Below, piece by piece: positions 55,961 through 64,000 of a DNA stretch of 64,000 nt. The position numbers and the translations under genes are program-made. The DNA is from Natronospira sp. Its GTDB lineage: Bacteria; Pseudomonadota; Gammaproteobacteria; Natronospirales; Natronospiraceae. Under the pieces are notes generated by a model. It was not told the origin of the DNA. It saw nothing but the letters and a program-made list of their open reading frames with translations, and searched no databases. Location of the stretch: positions 33,591 to 97,590 of the forward strand of contig PWMQ01000010.1 in NCBI GenBank assembly GCA_003558125.1, in the 5' to 3' direction. Numbering within the stretch: the stretch's first letter is position 1; every line of letters starts with the position of its first letter.

Positions 55961-58252
55961 ATGGGGATCCCTGCCCCGGATGACAAACTGCGTGCCTGGA
56001 CCGGCTGCTTGCTGCTGGGGCTTTTGCTGCTTTTGACGGCGATGCCAGTCGCCGCCCGGGCGGCGCAGGCAGATGATATTCAGGCCCGGTTGGCCGCCGT
56101 CGAAGACAGGGTGGCCGCTGCCGAGCAGGTCGGCGACTTCCAGCAACTTGCCGAGGCCGAAATCGAGCGTGCCCAGATCAACCAGGAGCTCGAGCGGCCG
56201 TCACTGGCACGTCAGGCTTTTCAACGGGCCCTGGATGCCTTTCGCCGCAGCGAGGATCAGGTGGGAGCGCTCGAGGCCCTGACCGGTCTCGGCAATACCC
56301 TGACCGATCTGGAGGAATACGATCGTGCCCTGGAAGTTCTCTATGACGCCCTCCGTCTCGCCGATAACCTGGAAAAACCACAGGCTGCCGGTGAACTGGA
56401 GGCCCGGATCGGGGAAGTACATTTTCATACCCAGGACCTGGATGCTGCCGAAAATTATTTCCAACGCATGCGGGAGCGCTTCGAGGGCGGTGATTATCAG
56501 GAAGGTTATGCCTCGGCCCTGAACAACCTGGCGGTGATCGCCCGCCACCATCAGGATCTGGCGCGCGCCGAAGCGCTCAATCGAGAAAGCCTGGCCATTC
56601 GCGAAGCCATTGGCGATAGCGAGGGCATGGCGGCGTCCTACAACAATCTCGCCGTGGTGGCTTGGCTTGAGGGTGAGCTGGCGGAGACCGAGCGCTGGCA
56701 TCAGCGGGCGCTGGCACTTTACAAGGAGGTGGGCAATCGACGAGGCGAGGCCCGCTCCCTGCATAACCTTGGCTACACCTACATCCTGCAGGAGGATTTC
56801 CCAAGGGCGGAAGAATACCTGGCGGCCAGTTGGGAAATCATTGAGGAGATCGATTCCGATAATCTCCGTGTTGGGCATTTCAATCGAATGGCCGAGCTGC
56901 ATGCCGCTCGCGGTGATTACCCGGCGGCCCTGGAGGCCCGCACCCGCCAGCTGGAGCTGGTGCAGGAACTGCAGGGTGAGCACCGGCAACGCCAGATTGC
57001 GGAAATGCGTGCCCTGTTTCAGGCCGATGAAAGGGAACAGGAGATTCGCCTGCTGGAGCAGGAACGCCAGACTCAGCGTGTGGTACGCAATGCCTTGCTC
57101 ATCGGTGCCCTCGGCCTTGCGCTGATCCTCATCCTGCTGTGGAACCGCTTTCTCATCAAGAGTCGCAGTAACCGGCTCATCGCCGCCCGAAACGATGAAC
57201 TCAATGCCATGGACCGTCTGGTGGCGGCCCTAAACAATGAGGAAGAGTTCGCCAGTCTGCTCTCCCGCATCCTGGAAGAGGCCACCGACTTTTTCGAGGC
57301 GGCTGATCGAGGGGCCTTCATGGTCAGATCGCCGGAAGGCACTTTCTACCCGGCGGTCTGGAAGGGGTTCCGCTACCAGGGCATTCGCAAGGTACGGCTT
57401 AGCGAGGCCGAGGCTCGGGCCCGCTACTTGAATGATGCGGAAAGCCTCTGCGAGGGTGTGTATTTGCGTCGTCGGCCCGAAGGCATCCGCGGTCATGAGT
57501 CCCTTCAGAAGGAAGACCCCAGTCTCGCCATGCTGGCCATCGCCATCACCATGGATGGGGAAGTGGCCGGCTATCTCATTCTTCAGAGTCAGAAGTATGA
57601 AGATGCCTTTAACGTGGCCGACCGGGACAGCTATCGGCGTTTCCGGGAGCATGCGGTTTCCGCCTTCCGGCGGGCACGGCACCTGGAACAGTTGGCCGTT
57701 GAAAAGGAAGCTGCTGAACATGCGCGTTGCGAGATGGAGCGGCTGGCGCGCAGCGACAGCCTTACCGCCTTGCCGAATCGGCGCTGCATGCAGGAGCGTC
57801 TGGACGACGAGTGGGTAAGGATTCAGCGCAGTCAGCGGCCGGCGGCCCTGATACTGTGCGATATCGATCATTTCAAGCGCATCAACGACAGTCTGGGCCA
57901 TGAAGCCGGTGATGCGGTCCTGCAAGCCGTGGCCGCTCAATTCCGCGAACGCCTGCGGGCTCAGGACAGTGTCGCCCGCTGGGGTGGCGAGGAATTCCTG
58001 ATCCTGCTGCCGGAAACCGATACCGCCGGCGCCGTGGAGCTTGCCGAGGCCCTCCGTGCCCGTATTGCCGCCAGCGAGGTGCCTTATCAGGATGACCGGA
58101 TCGCGGTCACCCTCAGTTTCGGCGTGGCCCCGCTGGACCCCGCTCAGGCGGTGGAAAACAGCATTCGCCGGGCCGATGAAGCCCTGTATGCGGGCAAGCG
58201 AGGGGGGCGCAATCGGGTAATTGCGGCGCCGGATTTGCCAGCCGGCGCCTGA
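55961..58252 (+). CDS. TPR-GAF-GGDEF diguanylate cyclase
   Basis: 763-aa predicted diguanylate cyclase. A cleavable signal or anchor (about 13-35) is followed by at least six TPR repeats in the periplasm (ALEALTGLGNTLTDLEEYDRALEVLYDALRLA, ALNNLAVIARHHQDLARAEALNRES, SLHNLGYTYILQEDFPRAEEYL). A coiled segment, one transmembrane helix (about 372-390) and a GAF-like domain (about 415-590) come next. The GGDEF domain has CDIDHFKRIND and GGEEF at 675-679, with an intact RxxD (RAQD). It starts at ATG 55961, with GAGGTG 6 bp upstream. It is separated from the next gene by 67 bp. Confidence 0.9.
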   Translation: MGIPAPDDKLRAWTGCLLLGLLLLLTAMPVAARAAQADDIQARLAAVEDRVAAAEQVGDFQQLAEAEIERAQINQELERPSLARQAFQRALDAFRRSEDQVGALEALTGLGNTLTDLEEYDRALEVLYDALRLADNLEKPQAAGELEARIGEVHFHTQDLDAAENYFQRMRERFEGGDYQEGYASALNNLAVIARHHQDLARAEALNRESLAIREAIGDSEGMAASYNNLAVVAWLEGELAETERWHQRALALYKEVGNRRGEARSLHNLGYTYILQEDFPRAEEYLAASWEIIEEIDSDNLRVGHFNRMAELHAARGDYPAALEARTRQLELVQELQGEHRQRQIAEMRALFQADEREQEIRLLEQERQTQRVVRNALLIGALGLALILILLWNRFLIKSRSNRLIAARNDELNAMDRLVAALNNEEEFASLLSRILEEATDFFEAADRGAFMVRSPEGTFYPAVWKGFRYQGIRKVRLSEAEARARYLNDAESLCEGVYLRRRPEGIRGHESLQKEDPSLAMLAIAITMDGEVAGYLILQSQKYEDAFNVADRDSYRRFREHAVSAFRRARHLEQLAVEKEAAEHARCEMERLARSDSLTALPNRRCMQERLDDEWVRIQRSQRPAALILCDIDHFKRINDSLGHEAGDAVLQAVAAQFRERLRAQDSVARWGGEEFLILLPETDTAGAVELAEALRARIAASEVPYQDDRIAVTLSFGVAPLDPAQAVENSIRRADEALYAGKRGGRNRVIAAPDLPAGA

Positions 58253-58319
58253 GCCGGTGGCAAGCGCAGGGGGTCGGCCCCATAATGGGGCGCAATCGCC
58301 CAGCGCAGGAGGATCACGG

Positions 58320-58751
58320 ATGAGTGGATTCAGGAATCCCGACCAGCAAGCCATTGCAGAGCAGTTGAATCGCACCCGCCGCATTGCGGTGGTCGGCCTC
58401 TCGCCCAAGGAAGGGCGTCCCAGCCACGGCGTGGGCGCTGCCCTCAAGCGCCTCGGTTTCGAGCTGACCGCTGTGCGGCCCGGCAGCCACGAGGTGATGG
58501 GGGTACCCGCAGTGCCCAGCCTTCGGGATCTGAACGGTCCGGTGGATATGGCGGTGGTCTTCCGCCGACCCGAGCATGTGGCCGAGGTGGTGGATGACGC
58601 CATCGCCGCCGGTGTGCCCGCGCTCTGGCTGCAGGACGGCGTGATCGACCGGGATGCCGCAAGACGCGCCGTGGATGCCGGCCTGTTTGTGGTCATGGAT
58701 CGCTGCATCTATCGCGATGGCGTGCCCCTGATGCAGGCCGATGCGAACTGA
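58320..58751 (+). CDS. CoA-binding domain protein (YccU-like)
   Basis: 143 aa forming a single Rossmann-type CoA-binding domain like E. coli YccU. Visible motifs are RRIAVVGLSPKEGRPSHGVGAALKRLGFELTAVRPG, DMAVVFRRPEHVAEVVDDAIAAGVPALWLQDGV and VVMDRCIYRD. The start ATG 58320 follows AGGAGG by 7 bp. The 3' end overlaps dapF by 11 bp. Molecular role is not known. Confidence 0.88.
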   Translation: MSGFRNPDQQAIAEQLNRTRRIAVVGLSPKEGRPSHGVGAALKRLGFELTAVRPGSHEVMGVPAVPSLRDLNGPVDMAVVFRRPEHVAEVVDDAIAAGVPALWLQDGVIDRDAARRAVDAGLFVVMDRCIYRDGVPLMQADAN

Positions 58752-59595
58752 GGCTGCTTACTTGGCGCGCGATTTTTTCAAAATGCAGGGCCTGGGCAAT
58801 GACTTCGTCGTCTTCGACGCGGTGGCCAGGCCGGTTTCACTCAGCTCCGAACAGGTTCGCCGGATTGCCCATCGCCGCCTGGGCGTGGGTTGTGACCAGA
58901 TCCTGGTGCTGGCCGCGCCGCGTGACCGGGACAGCGATTTCTTTTATCAGGTCTTCAACGCCGACGGCAGCGAAGTCAGCCAATGCGGCAATGGGGCCCG
59001 TTGCGTGGCGCGCCTGGCGGTAGACGCCGGCCATGCCGCTGACGGCCCCATCCGCCTTGGCACCCGTGGTGGTGTCATGATTGCCGAACTGGCCGGCGAG
59101 GCCGGGGTGAAGGTGAATATGGGCCGCCCGGATTTTCGCCCGGGCAGCCTGCCGGCCCGCTTCGATCAGCCCGCCCCGGGCCCGGTTACCCTTGAGCTGG
59201 ACGAGCAGCTTGTGACGCTGCACCTGGTCTCCATGGGCAATCCCCACGCGGTGATTCGCGTTGAGGATGTTGAGCGGGCGCCGGTGAGCGAGCTCGGCCC
59301 GCGCATTGAGAACCACCCGGCCTTTCCCGAGCGGGTCAATGTGGGCTTTTTGGAGGTCCGCGGTCGTGACCGGGCCCGCCTGCGGGTCTGGGAGCGTGGC
59401 GCGGGCGAGACCCTGGCCTGTGGCAGCGGCGCCTGTGCCGCCATGGCCGCTGGTCGGCGGGCCGGCTGGTTTGATGAACGGGTGGATATGGGGCTGCAAG
59501 GTGGAAATCTCGTGATAAGCTTTGAGGGAGACGGCAGGCCGCTCTGGATGCAGGGCCCGGCCGAGTACGTATTCAAGGGAAGTATTCGGTTATGA
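58741..59595 (+). CDS. dapF: diaminopimelate epimerase
   Basis: Converts LL- to meso-diaminopimelate for lysine and peptidoglycan. The two catalytic cysteines are C82 (SQCGNGARC) and C227 (ACGSGACAA). GNDFVVFD at the N-terminus and VNMGRPDF, SMGNPHAVI are family motifs. 284 aa is normal. The start ATG 58741 lies within the preceding gene; the stop overlaps the DUF484 gene (ATGA). Confidence 0.97.
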   Translation: MRTEAAYLARDFFKMQGLGNDFVVFDAVARPVSLSSEQVRRIAHRRLGVGCDQILVLAAPRDRDSDFFYQVFNADGSEVSQCGNGARCVARLAVDAGHAADGPIRLGTRGGVMIAELAGEAGVKVNMGRPDFRPGSLPARFDQPAPGPVTLELDEQLVTLHLVSMGNPHAVIRVEDVERAPVSELGPRIENHPAFPERVNVGFLEVRGRDRARLRVWERGAGETLACGSGACAAMAAGRRAGWFDERVDMGLQGGNLVISFEGDGRPLWMQGPAEYVFKGSIRL

Positions 59596-60317
59596 GCACA
59601 GAGCGCAAACTTGGAAATGATAATTCGATGGCGGCGGATGAAGCGTCGGTCATCGACTACCTCAACAGCCAACCGGATTTCTTCGATCGCCATCCGGAGC
59701 TGGTGAGTCGGCTGCGCGTGCCCCACCACAGCGGCGAGGCTGTCTCCCTGGTGGAAAAGCAGGTGGCCGTGCTGCGCCAGCAGAATCGCCAGCTGGAGCG
59801 CCGGCTGGTGGACCTGGTGGATGTGGCCCGCAGCAATGACAGTCTGATCGACCGCATGCACCAACTGGCCCTGGCCCTGGTCACCGCCAGCGATCGCCAG
59901 GAACTGGTCGCCGGGCTGGACGATGTGCTGAGAAACCGTTTCGACGCCGACGAGGTGATCATCTGCCTGTTTGCCGATCGCTCCGATGACGGCGGCGATT
60001 CACCGGCCCGCCTGGTGCATCCGGAGGATCCCGGGCTGTCAGCCTTCCGCAATTTCCTTCGCGGTGGCCGCCCCCAACTGGGCCGTCTGAGCGAGGCCCA
60101 GCTCGCCTTTCTCTTCGGCGAGAAGGCCGAGGGTCGGGTGGGCTCGGCTGCCCTGGTACCCCTGGGGGCCGATGCCAGCCAGGGCATGATCGCCATCGGC
60201 AGCCGCAACAAGGACCATTTCAGCGCGACCCAGGGAACCCTCTTCCTGGAGCGGATGGCCGACCTGGTGGCCGCCACCCTGGCCCGGCAACCGGCCCCGG
60301 GTGAGCGTGGCGTCTGA
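59592..60317 (+). CDS. DUF484 family protein
   Basis: 241-aa protein of the DUF484 family, a GAF-like fold of unknown function usually found between dapF and xerC. The conserved N-terminus VIDYLNSQPDFFDRHPELVSRLRVPH is followed by a coiled segment with EKQVAVLRQQNRQLERRL and a C-terminal GAF-like half (ALVPLGADASQGMIAIGSRNKDHFSATQGTLFLERM). The start overlaps the dapF stop, and the end overlaps xerC by 17 bp. Confidence 0.9.
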   Translation: MSTERKLGNDNSMAADEASVIDYLNSQPDFFDRHPELVSRLRVPHHSGEAVSLVEKQVAVLRQQNRQLERRLVDLVDVARSNDSLIDRMHQLALALVTASDRQELVAGLDDVLRNRFDADEVIICLFADRSDDGGDSPARLVHPEDPGLSAFRNFLRGGRPQLGRLSEAQLAFLFGEKAEGRVGSAALVPLGADASQGMIAIGSRNKDHFSATQGTLFLERMADLVAATLARQPAPGERGV

Positions 60318-61248
60318 ATCCCGGTCTCCGCTAGCCGGGGACGTTGATGCCTACCTTCACTACATTGCCCATGTGCGTCGGCTTTCGCCCCGCACCCTAA
60401 ACGCCTATCGCCGCGATCTGGCTGGATTTCTCGACTGGCTGGCTGCCCAGGGCATCACTGGCTGGACGGCGCTCGACAGTCAACATGTTCGCCAGTGGGC
60501 CGCTCTCCAGCGTCGCCGGGGCCAGTCCGCGCGCAGTATCCAGCGGCGCCTGTCGGCGGTCCGCAATCTCTGTCGGCATCTGATCCGCGAGCGCCGACTC
60601 AGCCACAACCCGGCCGAGCAGGTGACGGCCCCCAAGGCCGGCAAGCGACTTCCGGCCACCCTGGATGCCGATCAGGTTGGGGTTTTGCTGGACATGCCTG
60701 CCGACACGGTGCTGGCGCGTCGTGACCGGGCGGTGATGGAGCTGTTCTATGGCGCCGGCCTGCGTCTGGCCGAATTGGCTGGCCTGGATCTGAATCAGAT
60801 CGATTTTGCCGAGGGCATGGTTCGGGTCACCGGCAAGGGCAGCAAGACCCGCATCGTCCCCATGGGGCGCAAGGCAGCCGATGCCCTTAGGGACTGGCTG
60901 CGGGATCGAAGCGCCATGGCCGAGGAAGGTGAGCAGGCGGTCTTTGTCAGCCAGCGCGGGACCCGCCTCAGCCATCGCAATATTCAGGCCCGCATCCGTC
61001 ACTGGGCCCGGGTCCTGGGGCTGCCCGTCCCTGCCTACCCCCATCTGCTGCGCCATTCCTTTGCCAGCCACTTGCTGGAGTCCAGCGGCGACCTGCGCGC
61101 GGTGCAGGAACTGCTCGGCCATGCCGACATCAGTACCACCCAGATCTACACCCACCTTGATTTTCAGCATCTCGCCCGCACATATGACAAGGCGCATCCG
61201 CGCGCCCGTCGCCGCAAGCCGCCACAGGCCGTCGACGATCAGGAGTGA
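60301..61248 (+). CDS. xerC: tyrosine recombinase XerC
   Basis: Site-specific recombinase that with XerD resolves chromosome dimers at dif. It has the SAM-like N-terminal domain ([23 protein letters not shown]) and the catalytic set: arginine in [13 protein letters not shown], lysine in [23 protein letters not shown], the histidine in [16 protein letters not shown] and the tyrosine in QIYTH. The start is GTG 60301 or GTG 60307. It ends the CoA-binding-dapF-DUF484-xerC operon; hslV follows after 62 bp. The 315-aa length is slightly above E. coli XerC. Confidence 0.95.
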   Translation: MSVASESRSPLAGDVDAYLHYIAHVRRLSPRTLNAYRRDLAGFLDWLAAQGITGWTALDSQHVRQWAALQRRRGQSARSIQRRLSAVRNLCRHLIRERRLSHNPAEQVTAPKAGKRLPATLDADQVGVLLDMPADTVLARRDRAVMELFYGAGLRLAELAGLDLNQIDFAEGMVRVTGKGSKTRIVPMGRKAADALRDWLRDRSAMAEEGEQAVFVSQRGTRLSHRNIQARIRHWARVLGLPVPAYPHLLRHSFASHLLESSGDLRAVQELLGHADISTTQIYTHLDFQHLARTYDKAHPRARRRKPPQAVDDQE

Positions 61249-61310
61249 CCGGGTTTCAGTAGCCGCCATTTCCCGGCATCATCCCCATCCCGGACAAGCA
61301 GGAGCCAGCA

Positions 61311-61844
61311 ATGGAGCAGTATCGAGGTACCACCGTACTCAGTGTGCGCCGTGGTGAGCAGGTGGCCATGGCCGGCGATGGCCAGGTTTCCCTGGGCAAT
61401 ACCATCATGAAGGGCAATGCCCGCAAGGTCCGCAAGCTGCACGACAACAAGGTCCTGGCCGGCTTTGCCGGTGGTACCGCCGACGCCTTTACCCTGTTCG
61501 AGCGCTTTGAAGGTCAGCTCCAGAAACACAGTGGCAATCTCACCCGGGCGGCGGTGGAACTGGCCAAGGACTGGCGGACCGATCGTGCCCTGCGGCGACT
61601 CGAGGCCCTTCTTTGTGTGGCGGACAGGGAGGTCTCGCTGATTATTTCCGGCAATGGCGATGTGATCGAGCCGGAAGAAGGCATCATGGCCATCGGTTCC
61701 GGTGGCAGCTTCGCCCAGGCTGCGGCCCGAGCCCTGATGGAAAACACCGACCTGCCCGCCGCCGACGTGGCGCAAAAGTCGCTGGAGATCGCGGCGGATA
61801 TTTGTGTTTATACCAATCGGAATATCGTGCTTGAAGCGTTGTAG
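61311..61844 (+). CDS. hslV: ATP-dependent protease subunit HslV
   Basis: Proteasome-like peptidase of the HslUV (ClpYQ) complex. The N-terminal nucleophile is T7 in [11 protein letters not shown], so the first six residues are removed on maturation. [22 protein letters not shown] and [14 protein letters not shown] are typical. 177 aa is normal, and an AGGAG site precedes the ATG. It pairs with hslU, 211 bp downstream; the gap is filled by an inverted-repeat element. Confidence 0.97.
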   Translation: MEQYRGTTVLSVRRGEQVAMAGDGQVSLGNTIMKGNARKVRKLHDNKVLAGFAGGTADAFTLFERFEGQLQKHSGNLTRAAVELAKDWRTDRALRRLEALLCVADREVSLIISGNGDVIEPEEGIMAIGSGGSFAQAAARALMENTDLPAADVAQKSLEIAADICVYTNRNIVLEAL

Positions 61845-61998
61845 AGCTGCGAGCTTCGAGCTGCGAGCGGCGAGCTGGCCGTGCAGCCCTAAGGACCGTG
61901 CCCATGGCGGCGGTTCAGTCAGCGATGAGCGAGTTAGAGAGCACGGCCCCGCGGGCCGGCAGGGCCAGCTCGCCGCTCGCCGCTCGTAGCTCGTAGCT
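61845..61998. repeat. inverted-repeat element A, between hslV and hslU
   Basis: The arms at 61845-61880 and 61963-61998 are 36 bp and match with three mismatches as reverse complements. Each arm is made of four 7-bp units of the form AGCNNCG followed by AGCTGGCC. The left arm begins at the base right after the hslV stop codon. The 82 bp between the arms share short blocks (GTGCAG, GAGCACGGCC) with element B. Confidence 0.75.
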
Positions 61999-62055
61999 AT
62001 CCCTCAGAATTCCTGAGAAGACCAGACTGGAACCAGATTCAATCGGAGCCCCGAG

Positions 62056-63420
62056 ATGTCAACAACCCCCCCAATAATGACCCCGCGGGAGATCGTGCAG
62101 GAGCTGGACCGGCACATCATTGGTCAGGAACAGGCCAAGCGGGCGGTGGCCATTGCCCTGCGCAATCGCTGGCGGCGGATGAACGTGGATGAAAAACTCC
62201 GTCCCGAAATCACCCCCAAGAACATCCTCATGATTGGCCCCACCGGTGTGGGCAAGACCGAGATCGCCCGGCGTCTGGCCAAGCTGGCCGATGCACCCTT
62301 CGTGAAAGTGGAGGCCACCAAGTTCACCGAAGTCGGTTATGTGGGCCGGGAAGTGGACTCCATCATCAAGGACCTGGTGGATGCCTCCATCAAGATGACC
62401 CGCGAAGCGGCCATGGCCAATGTCCGCCATCGGGCCGAGGTTGCCGCCGAAGAACGGGTTCTGGATGCCCTGCTCCCACCCCCTCGTCCTCAGCCCGGAT
62501 TCACCAATGAACCGGCCCCGGCACGGGACAGCAGCAGTGGCTCGGAGACGCGGGAGAAGTTCCGCCGCAAGCTGCGCGCCGGTGAACTGGATGAAAGGGA
62601 GGTCGAGGTCGAGGTTCAGGCCATGCCGCCCGGCGTTGAAATCATGGCGCCCCCCGGCATGGAAGAAATGACCAGCCAGTTGCAGGGGCTTTTCCAGAAC
62701 ATGGGGCAGGACAAGCGCCGCACGCGAAAGCTGCGCATCGTCGATGCCATGCAGATCCTGACCGAGGAAGAGGCAGCTGCCATGGTCAACGACGAGGAGA
62801 TCAAGCAGGAAGCGCTGGAGAACGTGGAACAGAACGGCATCGTCTTTCTGGATGAGCTGGACAAGGTCGCCTCAGGCCATGAAAACCGCGGTGGTGCCGA
62901 CGTCTCCCGAGAGGGGGTGCAGCGGGACCTGCTGCCGCTGGTAGAGGGTGCCGCGGTTTCCACACGCCACGGCACCGTGCGCACCGACCACATTCTTTTC
63001 ATCGCCTCCGGGGCCTTTCACCTGTCCAAGCCCTCGGACCTGATCCCCGAACTCCAGGGCCGTCTGCCGATTCGGGTCGAACTGGAAGCGCTCAACGCTG
63101 AGGATTTCGTGCGCATCCTCACCGAACCGTCCGCCTCCCTGACACGTCAATATCGGGAGCTGTTGCAGACCGAAGGGATCAAGCTCACGTTCAGCGACGA
63201 TGGCGTCAAGCGGCTGGCGGAGATTGCCTTTCAGGTCAATGAACGCACCGAGAACATCGGTGCCCGTCGTCTGCATACCGTCATGGAAAGGCTGCTCGAG
63301 CAACTCAGTTTCGACGCCCCCGACAAGAGTGGACAGACATTCACCATTGACCAGGCTTACGTCGATGACCATCTGGCAGACCTGGCCGTGGACGAGGATC
63401 TATCAAGGTATATTCTGTGA
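62056..63420 (+). CDS. hslU: ATP-dependent protease ATPase subunit HslU
   Basis: AAA+ unfoldase of HslUV, 454 aa. Walker A ([14 protein letters not shown]), Walker B ([11 protein letters not shown]), the pore motif GYVGRE ([12 protein letters not shown]) and the inserted I domain (about 110-245) are visible. The sensor 2 arginine is in [16 protein letters not shown]. The chain ends LSRYIL, the C-terminal tail that docks on HslV. It is flanked on both sides by the two inverted-repeat elements. Confidence 0.97.
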   Translation: MSTTPPIMTPREIVQELDRHIIGQEQAKRAVAIALRNRWRRMNVDEKLRPEITPKNILMIGPTGVGKTEIARRLAKLADAPFVKVEATKFTEVGYVGREVDSIIKDLVDASIKMTREAAMANVRHRAEVAAEERVLDALLPPPRPQPGFTNEPAPARDSSSGSETREKFRRKLRAGELDEREVEVEVQAMPPGVEIMAPPGMEEMTSQLQGLFQNMGQDKRRTRKLRIVDAMQILTEEEAAAMVNDEEIKQEALENVEQNGIVFLDELDKVASGHENRGGADVSREGVQRDLLPLVEGAAVSTRHGTVRTDHILFIASGAFHLSKPSDLIPELQGRLPIRVELEALNAEDFVRILTEPSASLTRQYRELLQTEGIKLTFSDDGVKRLAEIAFQVNERTENIGARRLHTVMERLLEQLSFDAPDKSGQTFTIDQAYVDDHLADLAVDEDLSRYIL

Positions 63421-63565
63421 GCTTCGAGCTTCGAGCTTCGAGCTGGCCGTGCAGTTTGACAGGCCGTGCCGTGACCCCGCCTTGAGCCCGCCGGTGGCTA
63501 TATGACGCGCACGGCAAGGGAAGGAGCACGGCCAGCTCTGCGCTCGCCGCTCGTAGCTCGTAGCT
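63420..63565. repeat. inverted-repeat element B, directly after hslU
   Basis: The left arm at 63420-63448 (three AGCTTCG units then AGCTGGCC) starts at the final A of the hslU stop codon. The right arm is 63530-63565, with 7-bp units like those of element A. The left arm has three units instead of four. Further degenerate copies (GGCTCGAAGCC) follow to about 63590. Same family as element A. Confidence 0.72.
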
Positions 63566-63620
63566 GGCGAGGCTCGAAGCCGAGCCCTAAACCTCTGGAC
63601 CCAACTTTTTTGGACGCACC

Positions 63621-64000
63621 ATGACCCAAAGCAACCCCCCAACCCCTCGCCCCACAGACCTGATCTACCACCGCCGGTCCCGGGAACTGGAGGTCAGGTT
63701 TCGTTCCGGGGAGGTCTATCGACTGCCTGCCGAATATCTGCGGGTGTTCTCGCCCTCGGCCGAGGTCCGGGGTCATGGTGGGCCCATGATGCTGGTGACC
63801 GGCAAGGAAGCGGTCGCCATCGATCGCATCGAGCCGGTGGGTCACTATGCCGTGCGCCTGGTCTTCGATGACGGCCACGACTCCGGCCTCTACACCTGGC
63901 AGTTCCTGTTTGAAATGGGCCACGACTACGAAAAGAACTGGGCCGACTACAAGCAACGCGTCGAGCGCGCCGCCAGCGGTGGCGTCAAGCGCCATCCTGG
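63621..64000 (+). CDS. DUF971 domain protein (3' partial)
   Basis: 126 codons from ATG 63621 are visible before the window ends, with no stop. The sequence DLIYHRRSRELEVRFRSGEVYRLPAEYLRVFSPSAEVRGHG, then AIDRIEPVGHYAVRLVFDDGHDSGLYTWQFLFEMG, is the DUF971 / GBBH-like N-terminal domain. The family often stands after hslVU in gammaproteobacteria. Function is not established; the domain has been proposed as a Fe-S or metal-related module. Confidence 0.9.
   Translation, partial: MTQSNPPTPRPTDLIYHRRSRELEVRFRSGEVYRLPAEYLRVFSPSAEVRGHGGPMMLVTGKEAVAIDRIEPVGHYAVRLVFDDGHDSGLYTWQFLFEMGHDYEKNWADYKQRVERAASGGVKRHP

Overview
This window is a chromosomal segment from a GC-rich gammaproteobacterium and contains the replication origin. 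The evidence is the arrangement rpmH-rnpA-yidD-yidC diverging from dnaA-dnaN-recF-gyrB, together with gene blocks typical of Pseudomonas-like gammaproteobacteria: algZ-algR-hemC-hemD-hemX-hemY, dapF-DUF484-xerC, and hslV-hslU-DUF971. Three palindromes in recF and the recF-gyrB gap fit the Pseudomonas-type parS centromere consensus. I cannot name the species. No tRNA, rRNA, insertion sequence, prophage or CRISPR array was seen.

Layout. 0-4.4 kb: a partial ABC-2 permease, a membrane diguanylate cyclase, mnmE and a small alpha/beta hydrolase. 4.4-4.9 kb: a non-coding stretch with a 29-bp inverted repeat, a REP-like pair and a hairpin after yidC. 4.9-13.9 kb: the origin region, with the yidC-yidD-rnpA-rpmH operon on the minus strand, dnaA-dnaN-recF-gyrB on the plus strand, two perfect DnaA boxes in a 15-bp inverted repeat just after dnaA, and the parS sites. 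14-20.2 kb: minus-strand metabolic and membrane genes (amino-acid:Na+ symporter, thiolase, a lipoprotein with two TonB-like domains, a YeiH exporter, a DUF4282 protein). 20.3-25.4 kb: an outer-membrane protein, a DUF4919 lipoprotein gene interrupted by an amber codon, a large sensor diguanylate cyclase with a beta-propeller, and a mini Smr protein. 25.5-31.5 kb: gltB and gltD, making glutamate synthase. 31.5-36.6 kb: an accessory patch with two paralogous secreted proteins of unknown function, an archaeal-type RNA ligase facing a PIN-like protein of its 'RNA ligase partner' family, and a TPR-methyltransferase fusion. 36.7-53.6 kb: an amidohydrolase lipoprotein, then a tightly packed plus-strand series (thrC, speA, an NAD-dependent dehydrogenase, algZ/algR, hemCDXY, a nucleotide-sugar-epimerase-like gene and a 1412-residue hybrid histidine kinase). 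53.5-64 kb: an orphan ParA ATPase, ubiD, a TPR-GAF-GGDEF protein, a CoA-binding protein, dapF, DUF484, xerC, hslV, hslU and the start of a DUF971 gene. Two related inverted-repeat elements sit at the stop codons of hslV and hslU.

How it fits together. The core is replication initiation and segregation (DnaA, DnaN, RecF, GyrB, oriC, parS), protein insertion and tRNA processing (YidC, YidD, RnpA, MnmE), nitrogen, lysine, threonine and polyamine metabolism (GltBD, DapF, ThrC, SpeA), haem synthesis (HemCD) and proteolysis (HslUV). Over it lies a dense signalling layer of three GGDEF proteins, two large periplasmic propeller sensors and an AlgZ/AlgR pair, with no c-di-GMP phosphodiesterase in view. 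The most unusual item is the RNA ligase and PIN-partner pair at 33.4-35.2 kb, a candidate RNA repair or RNA-end-processing module rarely reported in gammaproteobacteria.
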